Source of the DNA: Bacillota bacterium
Lineage (GTDB): Bacteria; Bacillota; Clostridia; Lachnospirales; Lachnospiraceae
Length of the DNA: 14,377 bases
Direction: 5' to 3'
NCBI GenBank assembly: GCA_023439505.1
Contig: JAEXNR010000060.1
Coordinates: 1-14,377, forward strand
In this document: positions 1 to 7,949 of the stretch, one piece after another
How the letters are laid out: each line of letters opens with the position of its first letter
Position numbering within the stretch: the first letter of the stretch is position 1
Program-made: the position numbers and the translations under genes
Notes under the pieces: generated by a model
What the model was told of the DNA's origin: nothing
Database searches by the model: none
The model's input: the letters and a program-made list of their open reading frames with translations, nothing else

Positions 1-187
1 GTTCTTTTAATAAAGACAATTGTTTAGGCAATTTATCATTAGAATGTTTTGAAGGCCATAGCCTATTTTCCCCTTTTATATTATTGTCATCTATTAGTCC
101 GTATTGACAACCGGTAAAAAGAGCAAAATTTAGCTGCATATCACTAGATACCACTATTCTCCACGATTCAGTTCCTTTTTTATACAT
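1..187 (-). CDS. unknown protein, 3' end beyond window
   Basis: An open frame starts at ATG 187-185 and runs off the left edge; 62 residues are visible, beginning MYKKGTESWRIVVSS. The start is supported by AAGGAG nine bases upstream and by a good promoter at 245-273. There is no signal peptide or membrane segment in the visible part, which is rich in polar residues and tryptophan. I do not recognise the family. Small proteins near Rhs toxin modules are often orphan immunity proteins, but nothing visible here proves that. Real gene: fairly sure; function unknown. Confidence 0.6.
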   Translation of the reverse strand, partial: MYKKGTESWRIVVSSDMQLNFALFTGCQYGLIDDNNIKGENRLWPSKHSNDKLPKQLSLLKE

Positions 188-244
188 ACTATAATTCTCC
201 TTAACAATATAACTCGTCATAATTTACTATTGTACACTGACTTA

Positions 245-273
245 ATTATATGATATATAGATAATATTTACAA
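245..273 (-). promoter_or_regulatory. sigma-A type promoter for the left-edge gene
   Basis: On the minus strand, TTGTAA (273-268) is followed by exactly 17 bases and a perfect TATAAT (250-245). Transcription would start near 238, giving a leader of about 50 bases before the ATG at 187. Spacing and -10 box match the housekeeping consensus; the -35 box matches four of six positions. Confidence 0.6.
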
Positions 274-386
274 TTAAATAGCATCATATCTTTAACACTA
301 TTCTTTAACATAGTCAAACTTAAGTATAAGAGCTCGGATTTAAACCAACAGGCATTATTCAGCTTTGCTAGACACATAGCACTATA

Positions 387-416
387 AGACCCTCAGATAA
401 AACTTTCTGAGGGTCT
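387..416. terminator. hairpin terminator, possibly bidirectional
   Basis: AGACCCTCAGA (387-397) and TCTGAGGGTCT (406-416) form a perfect 11-bp stem with an 8-base loop. The plus-strand tail is TTCTATAATT, a moderate U-tract; the minus-strand tail is TATAGTG, which is weaker. It lies 8 bases after the stop of a possible minus-strand remnant (425-586). No plus-strand gene feeds into it within the window. Confidence 0.6.
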
Positions 417-424
417 TTCTATAA

Positions 425-586
425 TTACATATCTACGCACTCTAGTTCAACAACAGAAACAGGCACCCAGCTCTTTATGCTCTTAGTTTTCTCTTTTTCA
501 CCTGTCCGTTCGAAAACCGTATGCTTCACAAAGTGCCTAAAATTAAGGATTTCTATAAATCCTTTCGGCGTAGTCCTGTTACCGTC
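425..586 (-). pseudogene. possible C-terminal remnant of an unknown gene
   Basis: Read on the minus strand, 53 codons are open after a TGA at 589-587, ending in WVPVSVVELECVDM and TAA at 427-425. There is no start codon or ribosome site. The composition is protein-like (basic, with KEKTKSIKSW), and a hairpin terminator follows immediately, which suggests the 3' end of a lost gene. I do not recognise a family; it could equally be a chance open stretch. Confidence 0.25.
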
Positions 587-647
587 TCAACATGCGTGGA
601 GACTGAGGTTTTATACTACATGGCGAAAGTAAGAGGGATATGGAGAA

Positions 648-692
648 GGGGGGTAAAGTTGAGGTATGATTTTACCCCCCCTTTACCCCCCC
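648..692. repeat. G/C-tract hairpin with duplicated 3' arm
   Basis: GGGGGGTAAAG (648-658) can pair with either of two tandem copies of TTTACCCCCCC (672-681 and 682-692, 11-bp period). The minus strand therefore carries two G7 tracts four bases apart, then a C6 tract. It sits about 70 bp beyond the stop of the ankyrin gene at 761, with no U-tract on either side, so it is not a standard terminator. Confidence 0.5.
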
Positions 693-760
693 TAGTAAAA
701 TATAGATCTCATCCCATCATTCTGAATAAAATAAAGTTATAATATAATTCTTTATATTTA

Positions 761-1822
761 TTATTTAGCAAATTCATTAATAAAAATACCATTTATATAT
801 CTTTCAGGCTGTTCAATAAACGTTTGAAACGATACACCAAAATCTCCATACCATCTATGCTCTTCCTCATAATACGAAACACATTTCTTTTTTGTGTTCC
901 ATAACAAACAGATACCCGGATAATTTTCCACTTCTCGGGTAAGCAGAATTCCTTTCTTACCATCAAAATTTACTATCGCCAAATCTACTAATGGCAAAAA
1001 TTCTATATATTCGATACCATAGTAATTTGGCAATTCCAATTTTAACTCTCCCTGTTTCAAAAAATCCAACAGATCTTTCGGTAACTTTTTTATCACTTTG
1101 TCGTCCGGTTCTTCCCCGTTTGGTTCGTATTGACGTAACAATCTAGCATTTTCCAACTTTCCTTCCTTAAGAGCTATTAGATATGGACGTTGCCCAGATT
1201 TATTCGGTCGTAATGGGTCAGCTCCATGTTCAATCAAAAATTCCAACATCTTTGTATCATAATTGGTTGCAGCATGGCATAGTGGAGTATTTCCCAATGG
1301 ATTCCCGTCTGATTTTTTGTTAAAATTAATATTAACCCCATATCTTATTAACTCTTCTACCATTTTTAAATTCCCTTTTTTTACTTCTCGTAAAAAAGCT
1401 TTTTCAGCAAAAGGATGAATAGGTAGTCCCAATTCTATTGCTAGTGGAATATATTCACTTCGATTATTTTGAGTTATATAATCGTACGCATTTAATGCTC
1501 TACTATAGACTTTTACTTTTGCACCTTTTTTTACTACATAACGTATGAGTTCCTCCTCTGCATAACGCATTGCAAAAATAAATGCATGATCTGGGCCATC
1601 TTCTAACCGGGCTCCGTGTTCCACTAAGAATTTCACAGAAGCCTTATTATTATGCTGTATTGCAAACATAAGCGGCAATGTATAATCTCCTTCTTTGGCG
1701 AATTTCACCATAGGTTCGTTAATATCCCATCCTTTGTCCACTTCTCTCTGCAAATGATTAATATTTCCTGTCATAATATCTTCTGATACATCGTATTGCC
1801 ATAAATCTTCTGTTCTTTTCAT
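761..1822 (-). CDS. ankyrin-repeat protein with SUKH-like C-terminus, probable immunity protein
   Basis: Probable cytoplasmic immunity protein for the Rhs nuclease encoded just upstream. The 353 residues show ankyrin-type helical pairs at roughly 15-35, 45-75, 78-100, 140-170 and 176-206. Typical phrases are TLPLMFAIQHNN..SVKFLVEHGA and NTPLCHAATNYDTKMLEFLIEHGADP. A short linker (about 232-262) leads to a C-terminal domain (about 265-345) with IEFLPLVDLAIVNFDG, a strand ending in LLWNT, and VSFQTFIEQPE. That order resembles the second half of SUKH (SMI1/KNR4) domains. There is no signal peptide or membrane segment. The start is set by AGGAGG five bases before ATG. It lies 53 bp after the Rhs stop with no terminator between them, so co-transcription is likely. 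Ankyrin and SUKH proteins are both known immunity types in polymorphic toxin systems. Ankyrin assignment is strong, SUKH tentative, immunity role inferred from position. Confidence 0.8.
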   Translation of the reverse strand: MKRTEDLWQYDVSEDIMTGNINHLQREVDKGWDINEPMVKFAKEGDYTLPLMFAIQHNNKASVKFLVEHGARLEDGPDHAFIFAMRYAEEELIRYVVKKGAKVKVYSRALNAYDYITQNNRSEYIPLAIELGLPIHPFAEKAFLREVKKGNLKMVEELIRYGVNINFNKKSDGNPLGNTPLCHAATNYDTKMLEFLIEHGADPLRPNKSGQRPYLIALKEGKLENARLLRQYEPNGEEPDDKVIKKLPKDLLDFLKQGELKLELPNYYGIEYIEFLPLVDLAIVNFDGKKGILLTREVENYPGICLLWNTKKKCVSYYEEEHRWYGDFGVSFQTFIEQPERYINGIFINEFAK

Positions 1823-1875
1823 GATAACCTCCTGGCGACATGATTTATACTGATATTGATCATCCTTCCTATTGT

Positions 1876-4800
1876 TTAAAACGGTGCACCATTACTAAGT
1901 GCATATAGAAAAACTCTTATTTCATCTAAAACCATACAAACATTTATAAATCTATTGCTGCTAGGCCCTGCATAATAAGCATTAATTATACAAGTATTCA
2001 CCATCGCATAATACATAGATGTGTGTAAATGTTTGTGTATTCCCGTTTTTATTGGTACTAAATTCCTATAACTATTAACATCGATATCTACATCCGGTTT
2101 ATCTAATATTATTCGTGCAGGTTCTGCGGCGCTATGATTCTCAGCTACAATGTGATGTACCTCATATTCTGAGTTAAAAGATGGTGCCTCCGTATAGGCC
2201 CTAATCTTATCAGCTATATAAAGAGAAACACTATTTGCATCATTCCACACAGATTGTTTTATAGCTGTAGTAATATAAGAACCTAAACTCCCTAACGCAC
2301 CTACCAATTGTGATATCGTACTAGCAAAATAGTCACTCCACATTTGAAAATAATTCTGACTAACTAAAAAGACAAGAAGTAATGCAAATCCAACAAATAT
2401 CAGTGAAATAATGGTATAGGTTGTTACAGCTTCCTGACCATTATAATCTGCATAATTAATTGGATTATTCTCACAATACGCAAATGCATTATAAGTAACA
2501 AGTTTCTCATCTGCGTTTAAAAATCTTCCTGTTTCACTATCATAGTATCTGCTCTGTAGATAGTAGAACCCACTTTCTTCATCGTGGTAGTAGGACCGAT
2601 AACGGAACTTATTTAAATTCCCTAATTCCTGATCTCCCGAAATGCTCACCACATTTCCCCAGTCGTCATAAAGATATTCTACCACAATATCGCCGTCATT
2701 GTTATAAATACCTGTAATATCATTTTGAATATTCTTACCATAATAATATTTTTGATTATTATATTCGAAGCCAATCACGTAATCATTAGAATCGTAGGAA
2801 TACCAAATCTTATTTCCTTCTGTTTCTTCTGCTATAATTTTTGTTCCATCCAAAAGATACTTCGTTGCCTTGCCATTAACTATTTTTTGAGTTCGTAATC
2901 CATCAGACTTATAAGAATACGTTATCTCATCTTCATCCAAATTGATTTTAGATAATTGTCGCCCACTATCCCATGTGAATTTCATTCCATCTAAATATTG
3001 AATGGGATTACCTATTTCATCATAGGTGATCTCTTGTCCATTATATATTGTTAGCATATCTTTCCAATTACTGTCCGTATATTGATAAGTATTGCATGTA
3101 ATTAATTCTGTCGGTAACTTATCATCTTCTGTAAATTTATAGTGCTTTTCTGTTACAATATTATCATTGTAATCATACTCATACAGTATTGTCTCATTTA
3201 AAACCAGTTGATTAGAGCGAGTTAATCGATTAAGATTATCATATTCAAATGAAGCCACTTCTTTATTATCTCGATATATTTTTATAGCATTTCCATTTGT
3301 ATCAAACTCGTATGTTTGTTCAGAGCCATTATTGGAATTAATATTAATTTTATTATCTTCTTTAACAATTACATCTTTATAAATAATATCATTTTCATCA
3401 TTGAAAAGAATAAGACTTTTTGTATTATCATCTTCACTCACCGGAACTGATATTTTACCACCATTTAACAAATTAGTAACTGTCTCATCATCCAGATATT
3501 CTAGACTTTGATTTTTTACAATACCTCCATAAGTATATGATGTAAAACGATCGTAGTCTACTAGAGAATATTCTATTTCAAAACCATTATCTGCTTTTAC
3601 ACCTAATAGCTGATCATCACTATCATATTGATATTGATATAAAACATCATTTTTAATATCATTTTGAGAAACTAAATTACCATTTGAATCATAACTATTC
3701 TCATAATATGTATCTCCATTCACTTTTACTTCTGTTATGTGTTCATAATTTTCATCATATCCATAGCTAACTATCTGATCATTTGCAAACACCGTTTTTA
3801 TAGGTGATGAATTCATGTATTCATGATTAGCTATCACTTGGTCTCCAACTTTTGTCTCCGATAAATCACCTGCTTCATTATACTCAAACTGATACGCAAC
3901 CCCTTCATGTCCAATAAATGCAATTTTATTATCTTTATATGCATATGTATCTGCCGAAAAACGACCATTATGTTTATTTACCTGAGCAGTGATTTTATTC
4001 TCATTATTATAATAGTAATATGCCTGATAAGAATCTCCAATTTTGTAATATTTAACATTACCAGTTAAAGTATTAACTATAATCGTGCATAATTCATTAT
4101 CTGCATTCATAAATTCATATAATTTATCAAACTTACCTGTATTTAACTTAACATCATACTTTACTGTTTTTTTATTTTTAAAATTAGTAATTGAGGGTTT
4201 CGTATCTATAGCATCATTGTCTCCATCAAAATCACTATCTGTTAAGTACGGATTGGTCCCATATTTCATTTCTTCTGAATCTAAAAGTCCATCCCCATCA
4301 ATATCTTTATCTTTTGTTTTTACATTTGGGTCAGAGTACAAAACATTTATTTCATATCCATCACTAAAACCATCTCCATCGCTATCACTGTTAAATGGAT
4401 CTGTTCCAATATCCCAAACTTCATAACCATCAAGTATTTGATCCCCATCGCTATCTCGTTTTATGGTTTCAAAGTTCCCTTCAGATCTACAGATTGTAAC
4501 TATCCCGGATTTTACTTTGTTGTCACTATCTGTAGTGACCACCACACGTATATCACAGTAATTATTAAATTTTTCTACCGGAATATCAATATACTTATCT
4601 TGAGTAGTAGCAAATAACTCAAATTCTATTGAGTCATCGCTTCTAATAAATATATCTGTTGATGTAAAATCTGAATATTCCCATAAAGCTTTTATGCTAT
4701 TGATTTCTTCTATATAGGTTGCTGCAAAGATTACTGTATCCTCAACAAATGGATTGTTTAACATAGTATTTTCCGATAAATCATTTTGATCTAATTCTAT

Positions 4801-4914
4801 TTGTTCTTTTTCAGTTTCAGCTGCTTTAGCCTGTCCCTCATAATAATTAGATGTGCCAATTAAAGCGATACATAATAGGATTGAGATTATTCTTTTAAAA
4901 AAGTTCTTTTTCAT
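1876..4914 (-). CDS. secreted Rhs/YD-repeat polymorphic toxin with C-terminal AHH (HNH) nuclease
   Basis: Large secreted protein that would deliver a DNase-type toxin to competing cells (family-based inference). Of 1012 residues, 1-31 are a Sec signal peptide (KKNFFKR, hydrophobic core, QAKAA cleavage region). Residues 154-238 carry four acidic DxDxDG calcium loops of thrombospondin type-3/EF-hand style. About 290-750 are YD-type repeats (YDENY, YDSNGNLVS, YDNLNRLT, YDEIGNPI). About 748-825 are the Rhs-associated core, with YDDWGNV, SGFYYLQSRYYDSETGRFLN and NAFAYCENNPINYAD. A hydrophobic helix follows at 831-852. The tail (916-975) matches AHH nucleases: H920-H921, N951, H960 and HLHTSMYY. 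Start: GGGG seven bases before ATG, plus the signal peptide. The immunity candidate follows after 53 bp. The protein is shorter than many Rhs/WapA proteins but has no internal break. Domain calls are strong; delivery route unknown. Confidence 0.88.
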   Translation of the reverse strand: MKKNFFKRIISILLCIALIGTSNYYEGQAKAAETEKEQIELDQNDLSENTMLNNPFVEDTVIFAATYIEEINSIKALWEYSDFTSTDIFIRSDDSIEFELFATTQDKYIDIPVEKFNNYCDIRVVVTTDSDNKVKSGIVTICRSEGNFETIKRDSDGDQILDGYEVWDIGTDPFNSDSDGDGFSDGYEINVLYSDPNVKTKDKDIDGDGLLDSEEMKYGTNPYLTDSDFDGDNDAIDTKPSITNFKNKKTVKYDVKLNTGKFDKLYEFMNADNELCTIIVNTLTGNVKYYKIGDSYQAYYYYNNENKITAQVNKHNGRFSADTYAYKDNKIAFIGHEGVAYQFEYNEAGDLSETKVGDQVIANHEYMNSSPIKTVFANDQIVSYGYDENYEHITEVKVNGDTYYENSYDSNGNLVSQNDIKNDVLYQYQYDSDDQLLGVKADNGFEIEYSLVDYDRFTSYTYGGIVKNQSLEYLDDETVTNLLNGGKISVPVSEDDNTKSLILFNDENDIIYKDVIVKEDNKININSNNGSEQTYEFDTNGNAIKIYRDNKEVASFEYDNLNRLTRSNQLVLNETILYEYDYNDNIVTEKHYKFTEDDKLPTELITCNTYQYTDSNWKDMLTIYNGQEITYDEIGNPIQYLDGMKFTWDSGRQLSKINLDEDEITYSYKSDGLRTQKIVNGKATKYLLDGTKIIAEETEGNKIWYSYDSNDYVIGFEYNNQKYYYGKNIQNDITGIYNNDGDIVVEYLYDDWGNVVSISGDQELGNLNKFRYRSYYHDEESGFYYLQSRYYDSETGRFLNADEKLVTYNAFAYCENNPINYADYNGQEAVTTYTIISLIFVGFALLLVFLVSQNYFQMWSDYFASTISQLVGALGSLGSYITTAIKQSVWNDANSVSLYIADKIRAYTEAPSFNSEYEVHHIVAENHSAAEPARIILDKPDVDIDVNSYRNLVPIKTGIHKHLHTSMYYAMVNTCIINAYYAGPSSNRFINVCMVLDEIRVFLYALSNGAPF

Positions 4915-4969
4915 TATTATTCCCCTTTCTTTTGTTCAATATTAATATAGTGGATAATTTTACAGAATG

Positions 4970-5014
4970 TTAATAACAGGGTGGTATTAGACTTATTTTA
5001 TTCCATATCAACAT
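4970..5014 (-). CDS. possible 14-residue leader peptide before the Rhs gene
   Basis: ATG at 5014-5012 opens MLIWNKISLIPPCY and TAA lies at 4972-4970, 55 bp before the Rhs start. What draws attention is its near-perfect ribosome site, AAAGGAGGTGATAA, about eight bases before the ATG and stronger than that of the Rhs gene itself. It could be a translated leader, a very small peptide gene, or a start region left by a deletion. Nothing in the peptide is recognisable. Confidence 0.3.
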   Translation of the reverse strand: MLIWNKISLIPPCY

Positions 5015-5202
5015 AATTTATCACCTCCTTTAATATATACACTGTTTGTAATACCATTTTATTACAGTATAATTTTACCAAATATTTGTATCGTTTTTGT
5101 CTATTTTTGTAATTATCCGATATTTACTGTTATTGTTTTACAATATATGTGTAATTTCCAATATTTTCTTCGTAGAAATCTACCAAATTTCCTCTTCTTC
5201 GA

Positions 5203-6648
5203 TTATTTACAAGATAACAACTTTTTTGTTTCCACATAGTCTTTATAAAATTCTAATTCAGTCCCATCACAAAATAAAACAACCAACTTACCTTCCCCCA
5301 TAACAATTATTTGCTTCAACGTTCGAAAAATCATATCAACATCTACCTCTTCAATTTCTTTCCCTTCTGTTGCTATTTCTTCAAAATCCTTAGCATGATA
5401 CTTCGCTAGCAAATCGTCTCCCTCCGTCAATTCATTCCACTTTCTTATATAATCATCCTTCTTCCTGATCAATGTATTATAAGCTTCAGTAAAAGCCTTT
5501 TTAATATCTTCCTCATCCACATGCCCCGAGTCACATCCGATCTTCCCTTTTTTCTTATATCTTTCTAAGCACTGCCACACATACCTCGGACCATTCTTGC
5601 CATAAACATCCCATACTTTTCTCCCGTAAACTTTCCCACATTTACCGCAGATGATTTTGCCTGCAAACGGACTTTCCGGTTTACAGATATACTGGCGCAT
5701 TCCATGCTCCTGCATAAAAGCTTTTCTCCGCTTCATCTCCAGCTGCACGCATTCCCAGGTGTCTTTATCAATGATTGCTTCATGGCTGTCCTCCACATAA
5801 TACTGCGGAATGTGGCCATCATTTTTCTTTCTGGTTTTATTAAGGAAATCTACTGTATAAGTTTTCTGTAATAACGCATCTCCCTTATATTTCTCATTCG
5901 TAAGGATCTGCTTAATGTTACTGTCATACCACTTTGTTTTGTGATTGCCATTTTCAATTTCTTCTCTGGTTAACCGCCTTGCAATCTCCTGCGTAGAATA
6001 TCCGTGCAGGTATTCTTCATAAATCCTCTTTACCACCTTAGCCTGTTCCTTATCCGGAACTAAGTTTCCTTCTTCATCTTTGGTATAACCTAAGAATTTA
6101 TTATGATTCACCTGCACCTTCCCCTGTTCAAATCTCCTCTGAATCCCCCATGTTGAATTTTCCGAGATTGACCGGCTCTCATCCTGTGCAAGTGAGCTTA
6201 AAATTGTAAGCAGTACTTCTCCCTTTGCCTCAAGCGTATTGATATTTTCCTTTTCAAAGATAATTCCGATCCCCAGTTCTTTTAATTCTCTTACATAATT
6301 AATGCAATCAAGAGTGTTCCTTGCAAACCTCGAAATGGATTTTGTTATGATCATATCAATCTTTCCGGCTTTGCAGTCTTTGATCATTCGTTTGAATTCA
6401 TCCCTTTTTTTCGTATTGGTAGCCGTAATCCCTTCATCGGCATATATCCCTGAAAATTGGTACGTAGGATTTGAATTAATAAATGTAGTATAGAATTTTA
6501 CCTGGTTCTCATAACTAAGCAGCTGCTCTTCCTGGCTAGTGGAAACTCTGCAGTAGGCAGCCATCCTAATCTTTCTCGTCTGATTGACTGCCGAGGTCCC
6601 TTCGGTCATATTCTGATTTGCTGGTATACGTGTGATGCTTCTTGCCAT
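5203..6648 (-). CDS. large serine recombinase (second of pair)
   Basis: Site-specific DNA recombinase of the large serine (resolvase/invertase) class, which integrates or excises mobile DNA through a covalent serine-DNA intermediate. The 481 residues hold a catalytic domain (about 27-165) with nucleophile S36 in YCRVST, the SRFARN arginine motif (106-111) and SLAQDESRSISEN. Then come a recombinase DNA-binding domain (about 186-300: LGYTKDEEGN..ILTNEKYKGD), a zinc ribbon with C334, C337, C360 and C372, and a C-terminal tail. All key residues are present and the length is usual. The start has GGAGG nine bases upstream, inside the 3' end of the preceding recombinase gene, which it overlaps by 83 bases; translational coupling is likely. 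The pair sits beside a phage lysis module, so it probably mobilised that element. It could also serve an unrelated integrative element. Confidence 0.9.
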   Translation of the reverse strand: MARSITRIPANQNMTEGTSAVNQTRKIRMAAYCRVSTSQEEQLLSYENQVKFYTTFINSNPTYQFSGIYADEGITATNTKKRDEFKRMIKDCKAGKIDMIITKSISRFARNTLDCINYVRELKELGIGIIFEKENINTLEAKGEVLLTILSSLAQDESRSISENSTWGIQRRFEQGKVQVNHNKFLGYTKDEEGNLVPDKEQAKVVKRIYEEYLHGYSTQEIARRLTREEIENGNHKTKWYDSNIKQILTNEKYKGDALLQKTYTVDFLNKTRKKNDGHIPQYYVEDSHEAIIDKDTWECVQLEMKRRKAFMQEHGMRQYICKPESPFAGKIICGKCGKVYGRKVWDVYGKNGPRYVWQCLERYKKKGKIGCDSGHVDEEDIKKAFTEAYNTLIRKKDDYIRKWNELTEGDDLLAKYHAKDFEEIATEGKEIEEVDVDMIFRTLKQIIVMGEGKLVVLFCDGTELEFYKDYVETKKLLSCK

Positions 6649-7780
6649 GAATAATCTCCTCCTTTACAATCGTTGGTTCATGAATATTCAGCCTGCAGAC
6701 TTCCTTATCATCGAGCCGGATGCCGGAACAGGCTTGCTTTCCTTTCCTAATATAAGTATTGCAGATCCACTGTACCTTCCCACCATAGACCTGTCTCCGA
6801 TGAAGTGCTTTGCCGCACTTACTGCAAAATAACAATCCGCTAAGGGGGTAGCGGTTTTGGTACTTCTTCTTATCTACATTTCTGCTTTCTGATTTTTCTT
6901 TCATCATCTGTTGTACTCTGTCCCAATATTCTCGTTTGATAATTGCCGGATGATTATCTTCTATATAAAAGCTGTCAACCTGACCTCTGTTTCTAACCGT
7001 CTGGTTTCTCTTATATTCTGGTGTAAAGTATTTCTGAAGAATGTAATCCCCTTTGTATTTTTCATTCTTTAGAATATTTAAAATCGCTGAGTCATCCCAC
7101 TCTCCACCTGTAATCGTTGGAATCCCATCTTCATTCATTTCTTTGGCAATGGTAAAAGAACCTTTTCCGGATAAATACTTCTCATAAATCATCCGGATAA
7201 TCTCTGCCTGCTTCTGATTAATGACAAAATCTCCGGTTTCGTCCATGTCATATCCAAGGAACCGGGTTGCATTAATCATGATTTCACCCCTGGAGAACTT
7301 CTTTCTGATGCTCCATTTATTATTTTCACTAATGCTCCGGCTCTCTTCCTGAGCCAAAGAAGAAAGGACAGTGAGTAATACTTCACCGTCCCCTGACATG
7401 GTATTGATATTCTGTTCTTCAAAAAAAATACTGACTCCCAGTTCTCTTAGTTCCCTTACTGTCTTTAGAATTGTGACCGTATTTCTTCCGAACCTTGATA
7501 CGGATTTTGTAATTATCAGATCAATTTCACCATTTCTTGCTTTTACTAACATCTTTTGAAATTCCGGCCGCTTATCATAATATCCAGATACTCCCTGATC
7601 GATAAAAATACCGGCATATTCGTAATCAGGATTTGCAGCAATCATTCGGTTAAAGTAAGTTTCCTGATTTTCTAATGATCCTTCTTGTTTTGCCGTGTTG
7701 GTAGATACTCTGGCATATGCACATACTTTTAATTTTTTGTTTATATCAACCTTTACCGGCTGTATTTTACGAACTCTCAT
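6566..7780 (-). CDS. large serine recombinase (first of pair)
   Basis: Serine recombinase of 404 residues, of the same class as its neighbour but clearly diverged from it. Nucleophile S26 lies in YARVST, SRFGRN at 95-100, SLAQEESRSISEN at about 141-153, the recombinase domain at about 175-290, and a zinc ribbon with C319, C322, C340 and C351. It ends about 50 residues after the ribbon and lacks the longer C-terminal tail of its partner. I chose ATG 7780-7778 because AAAGGAAAGGAG lies just upstream; an in-frame ATG ten codons earlier (7810) would put that ribosome site inside the gene. The last 83 bases overlap the next gene. Paired or tripled recombinases with overlapping ends are familiar in Clostridia mobile elements, where they may act together. 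Whether both are needed here is not visible. Confidence 0.9.
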   Translation of the reverse strand: MRVRKIQPVKVDINKKLKVCAYARVSTNTAKQEGSLENQETYFNRMIAANPDYEYAGIFIDQGVSGYYDKRPEFQKMLVKARNGEIDLIITKSVSRFGRNTVTILKTVRELRELGVSIFFEEQNINTMSGDGEVLLTVLSSLAQEESRSISENNKWSIRKKFSRGEIMINATRFLGYDMDETGDFVINQKQAEIIRMIYEKYLSGKGSFTIAKEMNEDGIPTITGGEWDDSAILNILKNEKYKGDYILQKYFTPEYKRNQTVRNRGQVDSFYIEDNHPAIIKREYWDRVQQMMKEKSESRNVDKKKYQNRYPLSGLLFCSKCGKALHRRQVYGGKVQWICNTYIRKGKQACSGIRLDDKEVCRLNIHEPTIVKEEIIHGKKHHTYTSKSEYDRRDLGSQSDEKD

Positions 7781-7891
7781 TTTTTTCTCCTTTCCTTTTG
7801 GTAGTAACATTCATCACTCTAAAGCAGCATAAAGTCAAGCATTACAAGCGTTTCAACCCCATTATTATCTGTGTCCGGAAACTCATGAAGA

Positions 7892-7946
7892 GCAAAAAAA
7901 TAGCCCCTAATGAAAGGTATTGATAAATCTTCCATTAAGGGTTATT
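7892..7946 (-). terminator. strong rho-independent terminator after the phage lysis genes
   Basis: On the minus strand an 18-bp stem (7946-7929 with 7916-7899), with one A-C mismatch and two G-T wobbles, closes a 12-base loop and runs into seven Ts. It starts four bases after the amidase stop codon. It ends the tail-holin-amidase transcript and separates it from the recombinases, which therefore need their own promoter in 7781-7891. I could not place that promoter with confidence. Confidence 0.85.
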
Positions 7947-7949
7947 TCA

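Noticed and set aside
521..742. 73-residue plus-strand frame
   Set aside because: It has no ribosome site, runs through the G/C-tract hairpin (TPPLPPL from the C runs), and its composition is not protein-like.
4085..4426. 113-residue plus-strand frame rich in Ser and Pro
   Set aside because: It is the antisense of the DxDxDG calcium loops of the Rhs gene; the SPSPSLS pattern is a mirror of GAT/GAC/GGA codons.
7811..7891. Promoter for the recombinase operon (TTGAAA, 17 bases, TTTATG)
   Set aside because: The -10 box is poor and another spacing is equally possible; a promoter is expected here but cannot be placed.
7717..7923. 68-residue plus-strand frame before the recombinases
   Set aside because: It overlaps the recombinase start and the terminator stem, so it is a shadow of minus-strand sequence.
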